Below the pieces are notes generated by a model. The model was not told the DNA's origin and made no database searches. It saw nothing but the letters and a program-made list of their open reading frames with translations. This document shows positions 48,829-60,000 of a stretch of 64,000 nt of DNA, piece by piece (the stretch's first letter is position 1; every line of letters begins with the position of its first letter). A program made the translations under genes and the position numbers. The stretch spans positions 36,300 through 100,299 of the forward strand of contig NZ_MCVI01000035.1 of assembly GCF_002873135.1 (NCBI RefSeq), written 5' to 3'. This DNA comes from Shewanella sp. 10N.286.48.A6. Lineage in GTDB: Bacteria > Pseudomonadota > Gammaproteobacteria > Enterobacterales > Shewanellaceae.

Positions 48829-50715
48829 ATGAGCAATCAATATACTTCTGACGCTATCGAGGTTCTTAATGGACTCGACCCTGTTAAACGCCGTCCTGGT
48901 ATGTACACCGACACCACCAGGCCGAATCATTTAGGTCAAGAAGTTATCGACAACAGTGTCGATGAAGCGCTCGCCGGTCACGCCTCAAAAATCGAAGTAG
49001 TATTGCACGCCGATAATTCATTGGAAGTGACTGATGATGGCCGTGGTATGCCTGTGGATATTCACCCTGAAGAAGGTATTCCTGGGGTTGAATTGATCCT
49101 CACTAAATTGCACGCCGGTGGTAAGTTCTCGAATAAAAATTACCAATTCTCTGGTGGTTTGCACGGGGTAGGTATTTCGGTGGTGAATGCCTTATCGACT
49201 CGGGTTGAAATTACCGTTCGTCGTGATGCTCAAGTGTATGATATGGCATTTGAAAATGGTGACAAGGTCGAAGACTTACGTGTTACCGGCACCTGTGGTC
49301 GTCGTAATACCGGTACCCGAGTTCATTTTTGGCCAGATGCCAGTTATTTTGACTCAGGTAACTTCTCGCTTACTAAGCTACTTTATTTATTGCGGGCTAA
49401 AGCTGTGCTTTGCCCTGGTTTACGGATTAAGTTTAGCAATAAGCAAAACGGTGAAGTACATGAGTGGTTTTACGAAAGTGGCTTAACTGATTACTTAAAA
49501 GAAGCGGTAAAAGATTCGGTCTTGTTACCTGAAGAGCCATTCATTGGTAGTTTTACCGGTAAAATGGACGCGGCAGAGTGGGCCATTACTTGGCTACCTG
49601 AAGGTGGAGATAGTTTGTATGAAAGTTACGTTAACTTGATCCCTACGCCACTTGGCGGGACTCACGTTAATGGTTTCAGACAAGGCTTATTGGAGTCGAT
49701 GCGCGAGTTCTGCGAGTTTCGTAATCTGGTGCCTCGAGGCATTAAGCTCTCACCTGAAGATATTTGGGATAAAGCCTCATTTATTTTATCTATCAAAATG
49801 CAGGACCCACAATTTTCCGGTCAAACTAAAGAGAAGCTTTCAAGCCGTCAAAGCTCTGCCTTTGTTTCTGGTATTGTTCGTGATGCTTTCTCGCTATGGC
49901 TTAACTCTAATACCGAGCAAGCTGAACAATTAGCTGAACTTTGTATTAACAATGCTCAAAAACGCTTAAAAGCGGCTAAAAAAGTAGCCCGTAAAAAAGT
50001 TACTTCAGGGCCGGCTTTACCGGGTAAATTAACTGATTGTAGTGGCCAAGACCCAATGCGCGGTGAGCTATTTCTAGTGGAGGGTGACTCTGCGGGTGGT
50101 AGTGCTAAACAGGCGCGCGATCGTGAGTTTCAAGCGATTATGCCCCTTAGAGGTAAGATTTTAAATACCTGGGAAGTGGACGCGTCACAGGTATTAGCCT
50201 CGCAAGAAGTACATGATATCTCAGTCGCTATAGGCTGCGATCCAGACAGTGCTGATATTTCAGAGTTACGCTACGGCAAAATTTGTATTCTTGCTGATGC
50301 CGACTCCGACGGTCTGCATATTGCGACCCTATTATGTGCTTTATTTATGAAGCATTATCGTGTGTTGGTCGAGAAAGGCCATGTGTATATTGCAATGCCA
50401 CCGCTGTTTCGTATCGATTTAGGCAAAGAAGTTTTTTATGCTTTAGATGAAGATGAAAAAAACGGTATATTAGACCGAATTGTGGCAGAAAAGAAAAAAG
50501 GCAAAGTGCAAGTCACTCGTTTCAAAGGTCTAGGTGAGATGAACCCATTGCAACTGCGAGAAACCACAATGGATCCTAATACCCGCCGTTTGGTGCAATT
50601 AACCATTGATGATAATGAAGACACAGTCGCACTCATGGATATGTTACTTGCGAAAAAGCGCTCGCCAGATCGTAAAATCTGGTTAGAGTCTAAAGGTGAT
50701 CTAGCTCAGCTGTAA
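48829..50715 (+). CDS. parE: DNA topoisomerase IV subunit B
   Basis: The ATPase subunit of topoisomerase IV, which decatenates daughter chromosomes. 628 residues from the ATG at 48829; a GTG at 48820 is less likely. GHKL motifs: IDNSVDEALAGHA, DDGRGMPVDIHPEEGIPGVE and QFSGGLHGVGISVVNALS. TOPRIM motif VEGDSAGGSAKQARDREFQA and the metal-binding ILADADSDGLHI. The absence of the long GyrB insertion and its partner parC downstream mark it as ParE. Confidence 0.97.
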   Translation: MSNQYTSDAIEVLNGLDPVKRRPGMYTDTTRPNHLGQEVIDNSVDEALAGHASKIEVVLHADNSLEVTDDGRGMPVDIHPEEGIPGVELILTKLHAGGKFSNKNYQFSGGLHGVGISVVNALSTRVEITVRRDAQVYDMAFENGDKVEDLRVTGTCGRRNTGTRVHFWPDASYFDSGNFSLTKLLYLLRAKAVLCPGLRIKFSNKQNGEVHEWFYESGLTDYLKEAVKDSVLLPEEPFIGSFTGKMDAAEWAITWLPEGGDSLYESYVNLIPTPLGGTHVNGFRQGLLESMREFCEFRNLVPRGIKLSPEDIWDKASFILSIKMQDPQFSGQTKEKLSSRQSSAFVSGIVRDAFSLWLNSNTEQAEQLAELCINNAQKRLKAAKKVARKKVTSGPALPGKLTDCSGQDPMRGELFLVEGDSAGGSAKQARDREFQAIMPLRGKILNTWEVDASQVLASQEVHDISVAIGCDPDSADISELRYGKICILADADSDGLHIATLLCALFMKHYRVLVEKGHVYIAMPPLFRIDLGKEVFYALDEDEKNGILDRIVAEKKKGKVQVTRFKGLGEMNPLQLRETTMDPNTRRLVQLTIDDNEDTVALMDMLLAKKRSPDRKIWLESKGDLAQL

Positions 50716-50782
50716 TTTACTCAGTTTTATGCCCATAACAATTGCCCATAACGATTGCTGATAGCAATTGCTTATAACAACA

Positions 50783-51940
50783 ATGAAGGCAAAAATTACT
50801 AAGATGTCGAACATAAAATTTAAAATGGACTTTAAGCAAGCTAAGACAGCGTTAAAGGCGTTGTCCGTGCTTGCTTTAACACAAATGACTGTGGTTAAAG
50901 CTTTTGCAGCCGACACCATGATGATTACTGTGACTAAAGGATTTGGGCTGACACTGTATGCCTCAGATTTAGGTGATGCCAAACAAATGGCAATGGGCAC
51001 TAACGGCACCTTGTTTGTCGGCTCAAAAAAGAGCGGCACCATTTATGCTTTAGTCGACTCTGATAACGATGGTCAGGTAAACAAACGCTACCTAATTGGT
51101 AAAGGCTTAGAGTACCCAGAAGCTATCGCGTTTCATGACGGTGATTTGTATGTCGCTGATCAAGACCGTATTTTACGTTATCAAGATATTGAAGACCGCC
51201 TTAGGCGTCCTGGTAGACCCAAAGAGGTGTACTCAGGGCTGCCAAGTGTTGAGCGCAAACATGCTCGTGGGATGAAGTTTGGACCCGATGGCCGACTGTA
51301 TATCTCTATTGGTTCTCCGTGTAATGTGTGTGAAGCAGAAGCGCCATTTAGCAGCATGTTAGCCATTGATATTAAGACGGGTGACACCGAACAAGTGGCA
51401 TCAGGATTAAGGCGGGTTATTGGTTTTGACTGGTCGCCGAGCAGCGCTAAATTATGGTTTGCTGATCAAGGCCGAAATTGGATGGGTGATACCATGCCAG
51501 CCGATGAAATAAACCGCATAGACGTAAAGGGTAGCCATTTTGGTTTTCCCTATATTCATGGAACCAATGTTGTTGAGCCTTCTTTTAAGAAACCAGACAA
51601 CCTCAATGTTTCAACACCAGAATTTGAATTACCAGCGCATGTAAAACCAACCAGCCTACTTTTTTATCAAGGTGATAATTTTCCTGAGCGTTACCATCAT
51701 CAATTATTTGTTGCTGAAAATGGCTCGTGGAATCGCTCAAGTAAAATTGGTTATCAGGTGGTGATGTTAGCCCTTGAAGATGACCAAATTATCAAGCGCG
51801 AAAGAGTCGTCAGCTTTTTAGACGGTGAGTTTCCCGTTGCTAGACCTTATGACCTGATAAATGCACCCGATGGTGCAGTGTTCATCTCTGATGACCTAAA
51901 AGGCAATGTATATCGCTTGTTTTATAAAGCGCCAGAATAA
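50783..51940 (+). CDS. PQQ-dependent sugar (sorbosone) dehydrogenase-like beta-propeller
   Basis: About 385 residues. A hydrophobic signal-like segment (ALSVLALTQMTVVKAFAA) precedes repeated beta-propeller blades (AMGTNGTLFVGSKKSGTIYA, ARGMKFGPDGRLYISIGSPC, FVAENGSWNRSSKIGYQVVM). It resembles soluble glucose/sorbosone dehydrogenases of the GSDH type. The reaction and cofactor are inferred. ATG at 50783 or 50804; a TTG at 50768 also reads in. It is inserted between parE and parC. Confidence 0.82.
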   Translation: MKAKITKMSNIKFKMDFKQAKTALKALSVLALTQMTVVKAFAADTMMITVTKGFGLTLYASDLGDAKQMAMGTNGTLFVGSKKSGTIYALVDSDNDGQVNKRYLIGKGLEYPEAIAFHDGDLYVADQDRILRYQDIEDRLRRPGRPKEVYSGLPSVERKHARGMKFGPDGRLYISIGSPCNVCEAEAPFSSMLAIDIKTGDTEQVASGLRRVIGFDWSPSSAKLWFADQGRNWMGDTMPADEINRIDVKGSHFGFPYIHGTNVVEPSFKKPDNLNVSTPEFELPAHVKPTSLLFYQGDNFPERYHHQLFVAENGSWNRSSKIGYQVVMLALEDDQIIKRERVVSFLDGEFPVARPYDLINAPDGAVFISDDLKGNVYRLFYKAPE

Positions 51941-51958
51941 TCACAGGAATATTAACTA

Positions 51959-54250
51959 ATGAGTGATGCGATTGAATTAAGCCTTGATGGTGTAGAGCAA
52001 ATGCCCCTACGCCGTTTTACAGAAGAGGCTTATTTAAACTATTCAATGTACGTAATCATGGATCGTGCTTTGCCACATATTGGCGATGGTTTAAAGCCTG
52101 TTCAACGTCGTATTATTTACGCTATGAGCGAGCTTGGATTATCAGCTCAATCTAAGCCTAAAAAGTCTGCTAGAACCGTGGGTGACGTATTAGGTAAATA
52201 CCATCCCCATGGTGACAGTGCGTGTTATGAAGCTATGGTATTAATGGCGCAGCCATTTTCCTATCGTTACCCCTTAGTCAAAGGTCAAGGTAACTGGGGG
52301 GCGCCAGACGACCCTAAGTCATTCGCAGCCATGCGTTATACCGAAGCGACCTTATCAAAATTTTCAGAAGTGCTTTTATCTGAATTAGGCCAAGGCACGG
52401 TTGAATGGGGCGTTAACTTTGACGGAACTTTAAAAGAGCCGAAATCATTGCCTGCACGCTTACCGCATATTTTATTAAACGGTATTACCGGTATTGCCGT
52501 GGGTATGGCAACCGATATCCCACCACACAATGTGCGTGAATTAGTGTCTGCGTGTGTGGAGTTATTGGATAATCCTAAAGCGGAACTTGAGCGCCTAATG
52601 GAGCTGGTACCAGGGCCAGATTATCCGACCCAAGCTGAAATTATTACCCCAAGTAAAGACATTGCCAAGATTTATGAAACAGGTCGTGGCTCGATTAAAA
52701 TGCGCGCGGTTTACGAGATTGATAGCGGCGAAATTGTCATTACTTGTTTGCCACATCAAGCTGGTAGCGGCAAGATTTTAGAGCAAATTGCTAACCAAAT
52801 GCAGGCTAAAAAGTTGCCGATGGTGGCAGATTTACGTGATGAATCTGATCACGAAAACCCAGTACGATTAATCATTGTGCCTCGCTCAAATCGTGTTGAT
52901 TGCGATCAGTTAATGGCGCATTTGTTTGCCACTACGGATTTAGAAAAGAGCTTTCGAGTTAACTTAAATGTGCTCGGCCTTGATGGTCGCCCAAGGGTTA
53001 AAGGCCTGAAAGAGATGCTAACTGAGTGGCTCAGTTACCGCATCTCAACCGTGACTCGTCGTTTGCAATACCGTCTTGATAAGGTACTTGCAAGGCTGCA
53101 TATTCTTGATGCTTTGATGATTGCCTTCTTAAATATTGATGAAGTCATCGAGATCATTCGCTTCAATGATGAGCCGAAAAAAGAGTTAATGTCACGGTTT
53201 GATTTATCAGATAAGCAAGCCGAAGCGATTTTAGAGCTTAAGTTACGTCATTTGGCCAAGCTTGAAGAATTTAAAATTAAAGGTGAGCAAGAAGAGTTAG
53301 CTGCAGAGCGCGATAAGCTGCAACTTATTTTGGGTTCTGAGCGCCGCTTAAAAACCTTAGTTAAAAAAGAGCTCATACAAGATGGTGAAACCTATGGCGA
53401 TGATCGCCGCTCGCCTATCATTGAGCGTATTGAATCAAAAGCCTTAACTGAGCAAGAGTTGACCCCAGCAGAGTCAGTGACCGTAGTGTTATCTGACAAA
53501 GGTTGGGTACGCTGCGCGAAAGGTCATGATATTGATGGCGAAGGGTTAAATTATAAAGCCGGTGATAGCTTCTTATGTAGTGCCAGCGGTAAGAGTAATC
53601 AGCCATCAGTGTTTATCGACTCGACAGGGCGGGCGTTTGCAACCGATACACATACGCTACCTTCTGCTAGAAGTCAGGGGGAGCCAATCACGACACGCTT
53701 TAATTTAGCGCCAGGGGCGGTAATGCGCCATGTGTTGATGGGCGTTGATTCACAATGCTATTTATTAGCCAGTGATGCCGGTTACGGTTTTATCGGCTCT
53801 TATGCAGATATGGTGAGTCGTAATAAGGCTGGTAAAGCATTATTAAGCCTGCCTGCGAATGCGCAGTCCTTAGTGCCTAAATTGGTTAAAAAAGGCGTGC
53901 CTCAGTCAATTATGGCGATAACCAATGAAGGCCGAATGCTTATCTTTGATGTTGATGCCTTGCCGCAGTTATCGAAAGGTAAGGGTAACAAGATCATTGG
54001 TATCCCAACGGATCGCGCTAAGAGCAGAGAAGAGCTATTGATCCATCTTGATGTTATTCCACAAGAGGCGTCAGTTACCCTGTGGGCTGGTAAACGTAAG
54101 CTAACTTTAAAACCATCTGATCTTGAGCATTATCGTGGTGAGAGAGGCCGTAGAGGCGCGAAACTACCTCGTGGTTTACAACGGGTCGATAGTGTTGATA
54201 TCGAGCTCGGTGCGCAAACGGATGCTGACATTGAGCCATCAAGCGATTAA
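51959..54250 (+). CDS. parC: DNA topoisomerase IV subunit A
   Basis: The DNA-cutting subunit of topoisomerase IV. 763 residues. The catalytic tyrosine lies in [15 protein letters not shown] near residue 125. The quinolone-resistance region [20 protein letters not shown] shows Ser at the position equivalent to E. coli Ser80 and Glu four residues later, the sensitive-type residues. The C-terminal beta-pinwheel starts at about 500. Confidence 0.97.
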   Translation: MSDAIELSLDGVEQMPLRRFTEEAYLNYSMYVIMDRALPHIGDGLKPVQRRIIYAMSELGLSAQSKPKKSARTVGDVLGKYHPHGDSACYEAMVLMAQPFSYRYPLVKGQGNWGAPDDPKSFAAMRYTEATLSKFSEVLLSELGQGTVEWGVNFDGTLKEPKSLPARLPHILLNGITGIAVGMATDIPPHNVRELVSACVELLDNPKAELERLMELVPGPDYPTQAEIITPSKDIAKIYETGRGSIKMRAVYEIDSGEIVITCLPHQAGSGKILEQIANQMQAKKLPMVADLRDESDHENPVRLIIVPRSNRVDCDQLMAHLFATTDLEKSFRVNLNVLGLDGRPRVKGLKEMLTEWLSYRISTVTRRLQYRLDKVLARLHILDALMIAFLNIDEVIEIIRFNDEPKKELMSRFDLSDKQAEAILELKLRHLAKLEEFKIKGEQEELAAERDKLQLILGSERRLKTLVKKELIQDGETYGDDRRSPIIERIESKALTEQELTPAESVTVVLSDKGWVRCAKGHDIDGEGLNYKAGDSFLCSASGKSNQPSVFIDSTGRAFATDTHTLPSARSQGEPITTRFNLAPGAVMRHVLMGVDSQCYLLASDAGYGFIGSYADMVSRNKAGKALLSLPANAQSLVPKLVKKGVPQSIMAITNEGRMLIFDVDALPQLSKGKGNKIIGIPTDRAKSREELLIHLDVIPQEASVTLWAGKRKLTLKPSDLEHYRGERGRRGAKLPRGLQRVDSVDIELGAQTDADIEPSSD

Positions 54251-54283
54251 TCGCGCAGCAGAATAGCCATAAAAGAAAGACAT

Positions 54284-54313
54284 AAAAAATGCTGCCAATG
54301 GGCAGCATTTTTT
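54284..54313. terminator. Terminator between parC and bfd
   Basis: AAAAAATGCTGCC pairs with GGCAGCATTTTTT around a short loop. Usable by both convergent genes. Confidence 0.92.
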
Positions 54314-54380
54314 ATGAGAATTTGATTTTAACCTGAGGATGAACTTAAGGCTTGAGTTAGCCTTGCTTTTTAGCAACAGC

Positions 54381-54575
54381 TTACGCCACTTCGTAAAATT
54401 TAGGTTCTACGTCAACTTGAGCCTGAATAATGTTGCTCGCCATACGTGCACATTTACCACATTGATCAGCAACACCTAAGCGTTTTTTAACGTCAGCTAA
54501 AGAGCTATCGCCATGTTTGCTTACCGCTTCTTTAATTTGGGTATCAGTAATTCCGTGACAAAGACAAACGTACAT
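54381..54575 (-). CDS. bfd: Bacterioferritin-associated [2Fe-2S] ferredoxin Bfd
   Basis: 64 residues. Four cysteines in the Bfd pattern: C4 and C6 in MYVCLCHGIT, and the CGKC pair near residue 40. It reduces iron in bacterioferritin so that it can be released under iron starvation. A Fur-box-like site lies upstream at 54666-54684. No bacterioferritin gene is adjacent. Confidence 0.93.
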   Translation of the reverse strand: MYVCLCHGITDTQIKEAVSKHGDSSLADVKKRLGVADQCGKCARMASNIIQAQVDVEPKFYEVA

Positions 54576-54955
54576 AAAGCCTCTTCAATTAATCTGATTC
54601 ATATCTTAACTTAGACAATTCATAAGGCTAAGAAATGCTCGCTCGTTGACTATAATGCAATTCTAAATGAAAACCGTTCTCATTGCTAATAACTTTTTTA
54701 TCAATTTCTTAATTGGTGCCAAGAATATTAGTTATTAAAAATTGCTAACTTGCTCACAATTACTGCTGCAATGGGAGTTTAATGCCAATATCGGCGTTAT
54801 CAATTGGATTAAAAGGAAGAGGTCTTAGGGTTTTCAAGTCGGGAGGACATAGACTCCAGAGGGGGTTACTTTTATTCAATATCAGCTCATCCATGAGATT
54901 TAAATTACAGTATGACTTAATTGTTAGGCATTATGCTGGCGGTTAATAATAAAGA
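54576..54955. other. Intergenic region between bfd and the hydroxyacid dehydrogenase
   Basis: 380 bases. The bfd promoter/Fur region is at its left end. A short plus-strand frame of 54 codons (54782-54946, MPISALSIGLKGRG at its start) has GGGAG four bases before its ATG. It has no recognisable domain, so it is only a possibility. Nothing else is supported. Confidence 0.4.
54666..54684 (-). promoter_or_regulatory. Fur-box-like operator upstream of bfd
   Basis: AATGAAAACCGTTCTCATT agrees with the 19-bp Fur consensus (AATGATAATNATTATCATT) at 14 of 18 defined positions and keeps the outer AATGA/TCATT arms. A -10-like TATAGT on the minus strand follows near 54650, so Fur would block the promoter. 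Regulation of bfd by Fur is known in other bacteria. Confidence 0.65.
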
Positions 54956-55882
54956 TTAATAGCCCTTAAAAAAATCGACCAGATGCTTTAAAGGTTGCTG
55001 TGTTGTCCATAAATGGAAGTTTTCAACGAACACTTCTACCACTTGTTCAGGAAAGCTTGGGGCGGCAATATGGGGGGTGATAATGGCATTAGGGCAATGC
55101 CAAATAGGGTGGTCTGCGGGCAATGGCTCTTGATTAAAGACATCAAGGATTGCGTTTTGTTGTGGCTTATTGAGTAATTGCGCAGCTAAGGCATCTAAAT
55201 CGAGCACATTTCCGCGGCCAAGGTTGAACAGCACACATTCATCAGGTAGTAATGCCAGCATGGTTTTGCTTAATACATTCTCAGTTTCTAAGGTGCTAGG
55301 TAGCGTACTGGCGATGGTGTGTGCACTAGGCAAATAGTTAGCTAAGTGCTCAATAGTATCAACATGGTCAAAATGCGCCTTTGGCTCGCCGCTACGACTC
55401 AGGCCGGTAACCGTCATGCCGAAATGCTTCGCCGTTTTAGCAATATGCTGGGCAATCGAGCCGGTACCGAGTAACAGTAAGCCTTGGCCTTGTAAGGTTC
55501 TGTAGCTACCAGGGATCCATTGCTTATGTTGCTGCTGTTGTTTATATTTTGCATGCTCTCGCTGGTGGGCAAGTAAATAACCAAATAAATATTCACTCAT
55601 CAAAGGGCCAAAAATCCCTTTGATATTGGTTAGGACGTAATCCCGTCGTTGTCTAGAACCTGTAAGGCGATCAACACCAGCAAAAGTGGATTGCATCCAA
55701 GTTAAGTTGCGACCTAAGTTAAGTAATGGCGCCGCAAGATGTGGCTCTGCAAACCAGATATCAGCCTCAGTAATACTACTAGGCTCATCGCCTAGAATTG
55801 TCAGATCCTTAAGGTGGTGAGCCGCTAATAATTGACGAAACCTGTCGTTATCTTGGGTTAACAATAATAACTTGTGTGCCAT
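54956..55882 (-). CDS. D-2-hydroxyacid dehydrogenase (glyoxylate/hydroxypyruvate reductase-like)
   Basis: 308 residues, NAD(P)-dependent. The nucleotide-binding loop is LLGTGSIAQHIAKTAKHFGM near 140. The catalytic set is seen as arginine in NLGRGNVLDLDAL, glutamate in FNQEPLPADHPIW and histidine in ITPHIAAPS. The substrate cannot be fixed; the length and layout recall GhrA-type enzymes. Confidence 0.87.
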   Translation of the reverse strand: MAHKLLLLTQDNDRFRQLLAAHHLKDLTILGDEPSSITEADIWFAEPHLAAPLLNLGRNLTWMQSTFAGVDRLTGSRQRRDYVLTNIKGIFGPLMSEYLFGYLLAHQREHAKYKQQQQHKQWIPGSYRTLQGQGLLLLGTGSIAQHIAKTAKHFGMTVTGLSRSGEPKAHFDHVDTIEHLANYLPSAHTIASTLPSTLETENVLSKTMLALLPDECVLFNLGRGNVLDLDALAAQLLNKPQQNAILDVFNQEPLPADHPIWHCPNAIITPHIAAPSFPEQVVEVFVENFHLWTTQQPLKHLVDFFKGY

Positions 55883-55917
55883 AAAATCCCTGTAAGTCGA
55901 TTAAATTGAGGAAGTTA

Positions 55918-56250
55918 ATGGATCAAATAATAGCATTTATTGCCCAGTTTGGCGCAATGCTTCATCCGTGGATGAGTGAAATTGCCACTGCGTTAGTGGC
56001 CTGTTGTATTGTGGTGTTTGCCACCGATATTAATCGTCTATTACGCAAGGCGTTATCGGGTCAGGGCTTTTTTGTCCGAACTTGGGTATTTGTACTGGTG
56101 AATGCTTTTGGTTACGGCTTAGGGATTGTCAGCGTTAGCCCGTGGTTAGCGAGGCAACTTAAATCAATGCCTTCACAATGGATGCTGTTACTGCTACTGG
56201 TGGCATTTTTTGCTGTTGGCGCTTGGGCGCAACGAAACAGGCAAGTTTAA
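55918..56250 (+). CDS. DUF3392 family membrane protein
   Basis: 110 residues from the ATG at 55918, with GAGGAAG upstream. Three hydrophobic helices (about 17-35, 52-77, 85-105) and a short basic end. It matches the DUF3392 family; function unknown. Divergent from the dehydrogenase gene. Confidence 0.82.
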   Translation: MDQIIAFIAQFGAMLHPWMSEIATALVACCIVVFATDINRLLRKALSGQGFFVRTWVFVLVNAFGYGLGIVSVSPWLARQLKSMPSQWMLLLLLVAFFAVGAWAQRNRQV

Positions 56251-56282
56251 CGGTGTCACTTGCCTGTTGCTTTAGGGGGTAT

Positions 56283-57026
56283 TTAGCCAAAGCATAAATG
56301 GTGGTCAGTTGCTTGAGAATCAGTGTCTTGTTGATTTAATTGCTGGATTACAGCGGCGGCTTTATCGGGATAGTTACTGAATATCCCATCTACGCCAATG
56401 GCGTTCAAAGCTTGAATGTCTTCGGCATTATCGACGGTGTAGACATAAATTTTAGCGCCGCGTTGATGGGCATCATTGACCATTTTATGGGTGACAAAAT
56501 GTATATCAACATGGATAGAATAGGCATCAAGGGCTGATACTGATTCAGCATAGTTTAGCGGCACGCCCGCTAAAATGGGTGCCACTCTAGCATGGGGGAG
56601 ATGTTGTTTAACCTCGAGTAAGTAAGGCTGATTAAATGATGAGATCAGTAGCTGATCTGGGCTAAAGCCAAGCTGCTCAATCATGTCGTTATAGCAAGCA
56701 ATAAGAGGCGCGGCGGTGTGATAGCCTTTAAGCTCAATATTGACAATACAGCGACCTTTAATCAGGCCCATGACTTGCCATAGCGTCGGTAGTTTATGCT
56801 GCTTGATAGTCACATTATTGATAGTGTCTAAGCTACTTAGATGCACTAACCCTTGTCCTGAGGTTTTGGTTTCTAGGCGGCGATCATGAAATACAATCAG
56901 TTGCCCTTCCACATTATAAACATCAAGTTCAATGGCACTAACCTTTAACGCCAGTGCTTTTTCCATTGCCGCAAGGGTGTTTTCTACTTCATAACCACTC
57001 GCACCGCGGTGAGCAAAAATCAGCAT
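56283..57026 (-). CDS. Glycerophosphodiester phosphodiesterase (UgpQ-like)
   Basis: 247 residues, no signal peptide, so cytoplasmic. The GDPD motifs are FAHRGASGYEVENTLAAMEK, AIELDVYNVEGQLIVFHDRR and a C-terminal VDGIFSNYPDKAA. It would release glycerol-3-phosphate from glycerophosphodiesters. Starts 4 bases after the mechanosensitive-channel stop codon. Confidence 0.92.
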   Translation of the reverse strand: MLIFAHRGASGYEVENTLAAMEKALALKVSAIELDVYNVEGQLIVFHDRRLETKTSGQGLVHLSSLDTINNVTIKQHKLPTLWQVMGLIKGRCIVNIELKGYHTAAPLIACYNDMIEQLGFSPDQLLISSFNQPYLLEVKQHLPHARVAPILAGVPLNYAESVSALDAYSIHVDIHFVTHKMVNDAHQRGAKIYVYTVDNAEDIQALNAIGVDGIFSNYPDKAAAVIQQLNQQDTDSQATDHHLCFG

Positions 57027-57030
57027 TTAT

Positions 57031-60000
57031 TTAACCTTTGATAATTTTATTAAATTCACGACTCTGACCATTATTGATATGGATTTCCATTTGTGGGTAC
57101 GCCAATTCAACTTGGTTTTCTTTTAGTTTTTTACAAATACGTTTGTGAAGGTTATGCCTTAAGGGCCAACGATCGTTCATGTCTTTAGCATAGGATCTGA
57201 CTTCATAATCTTGGGTGTGCTGGCCAAAACCTGCAAACCAGACTTCAGGCTCAGGGAAGGTCAATGATAAGTCACATTCTCTTACTGCTTGATGGAGTAA
57301 GGCTTCAACTTTTGATGGATCTGCATCACGCTGCACTGACACATAAACGATAACTCGGGTAATAGGATCAGATAACGACCAGTTGACCAGTTGTTCTGTA
57401 ATAAAGGCTTTATTGGGGACAATAATCTCTTTTCTGTCCCAATCGACAATGGTTGTGGCTCGAATTTCAATTTTGCTGACGGTGCCGGTTAAGTCGCGAA
57501 TGGTCACCGTATCGCCTATTCGAATCGGTTTTTCAAATAAGATAATCAAACCAGAAATAAAGTTAGCAAAAATTTCTTGTAAGCCAAAACCAAGGCCCAC
57601 CGATAGCGCTGCAACAAGCCATTGTAATTTCGACCATTCAACCCCGACGGTGGAAAACCCGATTAACATGCCAAGAAATACCACCACGTAACTACTTACG
57701 GTGGTGATAGCAAACCCTGTACCTGGCGATAGCTCTAATCGTTGTAAAATGGTCAGCTCTAGTAAACCCGGCAGATTTTTAGCAATCATGGCGGAAAAGC
57801 CAACGGTGATAAAGGCAAACAGAATTGACTTTAAGGTGATCGGAATTTGCTGCTCTATACCGTTAACTACCGAATGGGTGCTCCATAAGGTAATGCCATC
57901 AAGGAAAGAAAACAGTGCAGTATGGGTTTGAGAAATAAGCCCAAGTAAACTAGCAAAAAAGGCTAAAATCAGTAGCGAACGTACTAACCCCAGCGACTGA
58001 CTCGAGATAGTTTCCAGGTCGACTTTGGGCTCTTCATAGTTTTCAGAGACATCGGGGGTATTATTGAGTTCGCCACGCTCACGTTGCGCCAGTCTTTCTG
58101 CTCGTTTGGTTTTAGCGCGATCAAAGGCAATTAAACGGCGCTCGATTAGCATCCAACGCTTTAGTAGTTGGTACAACAATAAAAAGCCTAAGCCTAGCAA
58201 TAAGGCTAATTGCAGCTGCAGTAATACTTGAAAGGCACTAAAATAGTAACCTATTAGGGCGAAAACAATGCTGGCGCAAGGCACTGTGATTAAAAATGCC
58301 CAAATGACTTTATGGAGTAATTTCATGTTCTTGCCATCATTGGCGTTGGCACGAAAATCATTAATAAAGGCATATAAATCTTTATATAGCATCAATAGCG
58401 AGATGGTGAATAAGAAAAATGCCAAACGACCAATACTGTTACGAATAAGCGAGCTATCAAGGGCTTCAGTAAAACCGATAATGCCAATTAATGGCCAGCT
58501 TAAGACAATAAAGCGCAGGGTTTTTTCTTGAAGGCGCCTAATTAAGGTTTCAGGTCTTCTAAAGTGACAGACTAAAATGCCATTATCACAGGCAAGTAAT
58601 GCAAAGACTCGGTACACCAAGTAGCTGCCACCCACAGATAACACGCCAACCCCAATTGCATGCACCAAGTTCAGTTCTGAGGCAAATAAAATCCATCCAG
58701 CAAGTAGTACCGGTAATGGTTTTACTAGCGAATAACATAAACTTAGCGCTAAGGTTTTAGCGGTGTATTTGAATTTATCTTGGGTTACGTTACCCACATA
58801 TTGACCATAATGTTCAATGGTTCTATTAAATTTAGGCGTCAATAAATCCTGGGCCATTAAGCACAATATCAAGGTGATCACCCACCAAGCCCAATATATA
58901 TTTTGATCTGCCCACGCTTGTTTAAGCAGTTGCCCTTGTTGGGTTTGCATCATCCATACGGTGGCATTCTTTAAGTCAATAAGCCACAAACCGGATATTG
59001 CCGCCGCATTGGGAACCCAAAATAAATGTTCATTGAGGGTGTTTTTAAGATCAAGATAAATCTGTGTTAGCTGCTCATAACTATTGCGCAGTTTAGCTTG
59101 CTCATTGAGGTATACATCATAGCTTTGTACTACTTGTTCGATTAGGCTTTGCTGAGAGGTAAGTAATTTTACTTGGGTATTATTAAGATACTTCTGATTG
59201 CTCAATTGTTGCTTATTTAACGCTTTTTGTTGCTCAGCCTGATAACGCTTTAGGCGTGAGTCAGCAACGGATGCCAGTAATTTATCTTGGTTTGTCGGCT
59301 TAGGTAAGGACTGCAGCATCTGTAAAAAACGGTCGCCAAATGCAGAGTTAGTTTCTACCCAGGTGATTTGCTCCTCAACATTAGCCAGCTGTAGCGCATG
59401 GGATTGGTATTGTTTCTCTGCTTTTTCTTGCAACTCGATGGTGTCTGAAATGGCATTATTTATACGGATTAATTCGTCAGCATACTGCTGATTTTGTGCG
59501 CTTATCTCTTGCGAGGCTTCATCGGCAAGTTGTTGCTCATCAATCAGGTTGTTGGCAATGGTATTGGCGGCTTTTTGTTGGCGATATTGATTGTTTTTTT
59601 GGTTTAACTGCTCAATTAATCGCTCTTGCTGGGCATGCTCTAAGCGCAAAAGCTGTAATTGCAGTTGCACGATTTGTTTTTGTTTAGGACCACTGGAGAG
59701 CTCAGAAGATAAGGTTGCGATATGTTGCTCAAGTAACTCAGCTTGTAAGCTTTGCAGCTTGCCTAAAGGGGTATCCAAAGGCGCTTGTCGGGCACGCTTA
59801 TGCTGATTTAAGGCTTCTTTGGCTTGGCGTATTAAGGTGGGTAAGGCTGTTTGTCTTTTATTAAGCTCAACTAACTGCAAGCTTAAATCATTTTCGGATT
59901 GTTTTTGCTCTGATAAATGGTAGTAAGCCATTGAGGCTTGTTGGCTAATATCAACATCGTCATTGATGATGATTGGCGCTGCGGGCTGATTGATTTTTGC

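Noticed and set aside
54782..54946. 54-codon plus-strand frame with a GGGAG ribosome site
   Set aside because: No recognisable domain or operon context; kept only as a remark in the intergenic entry.
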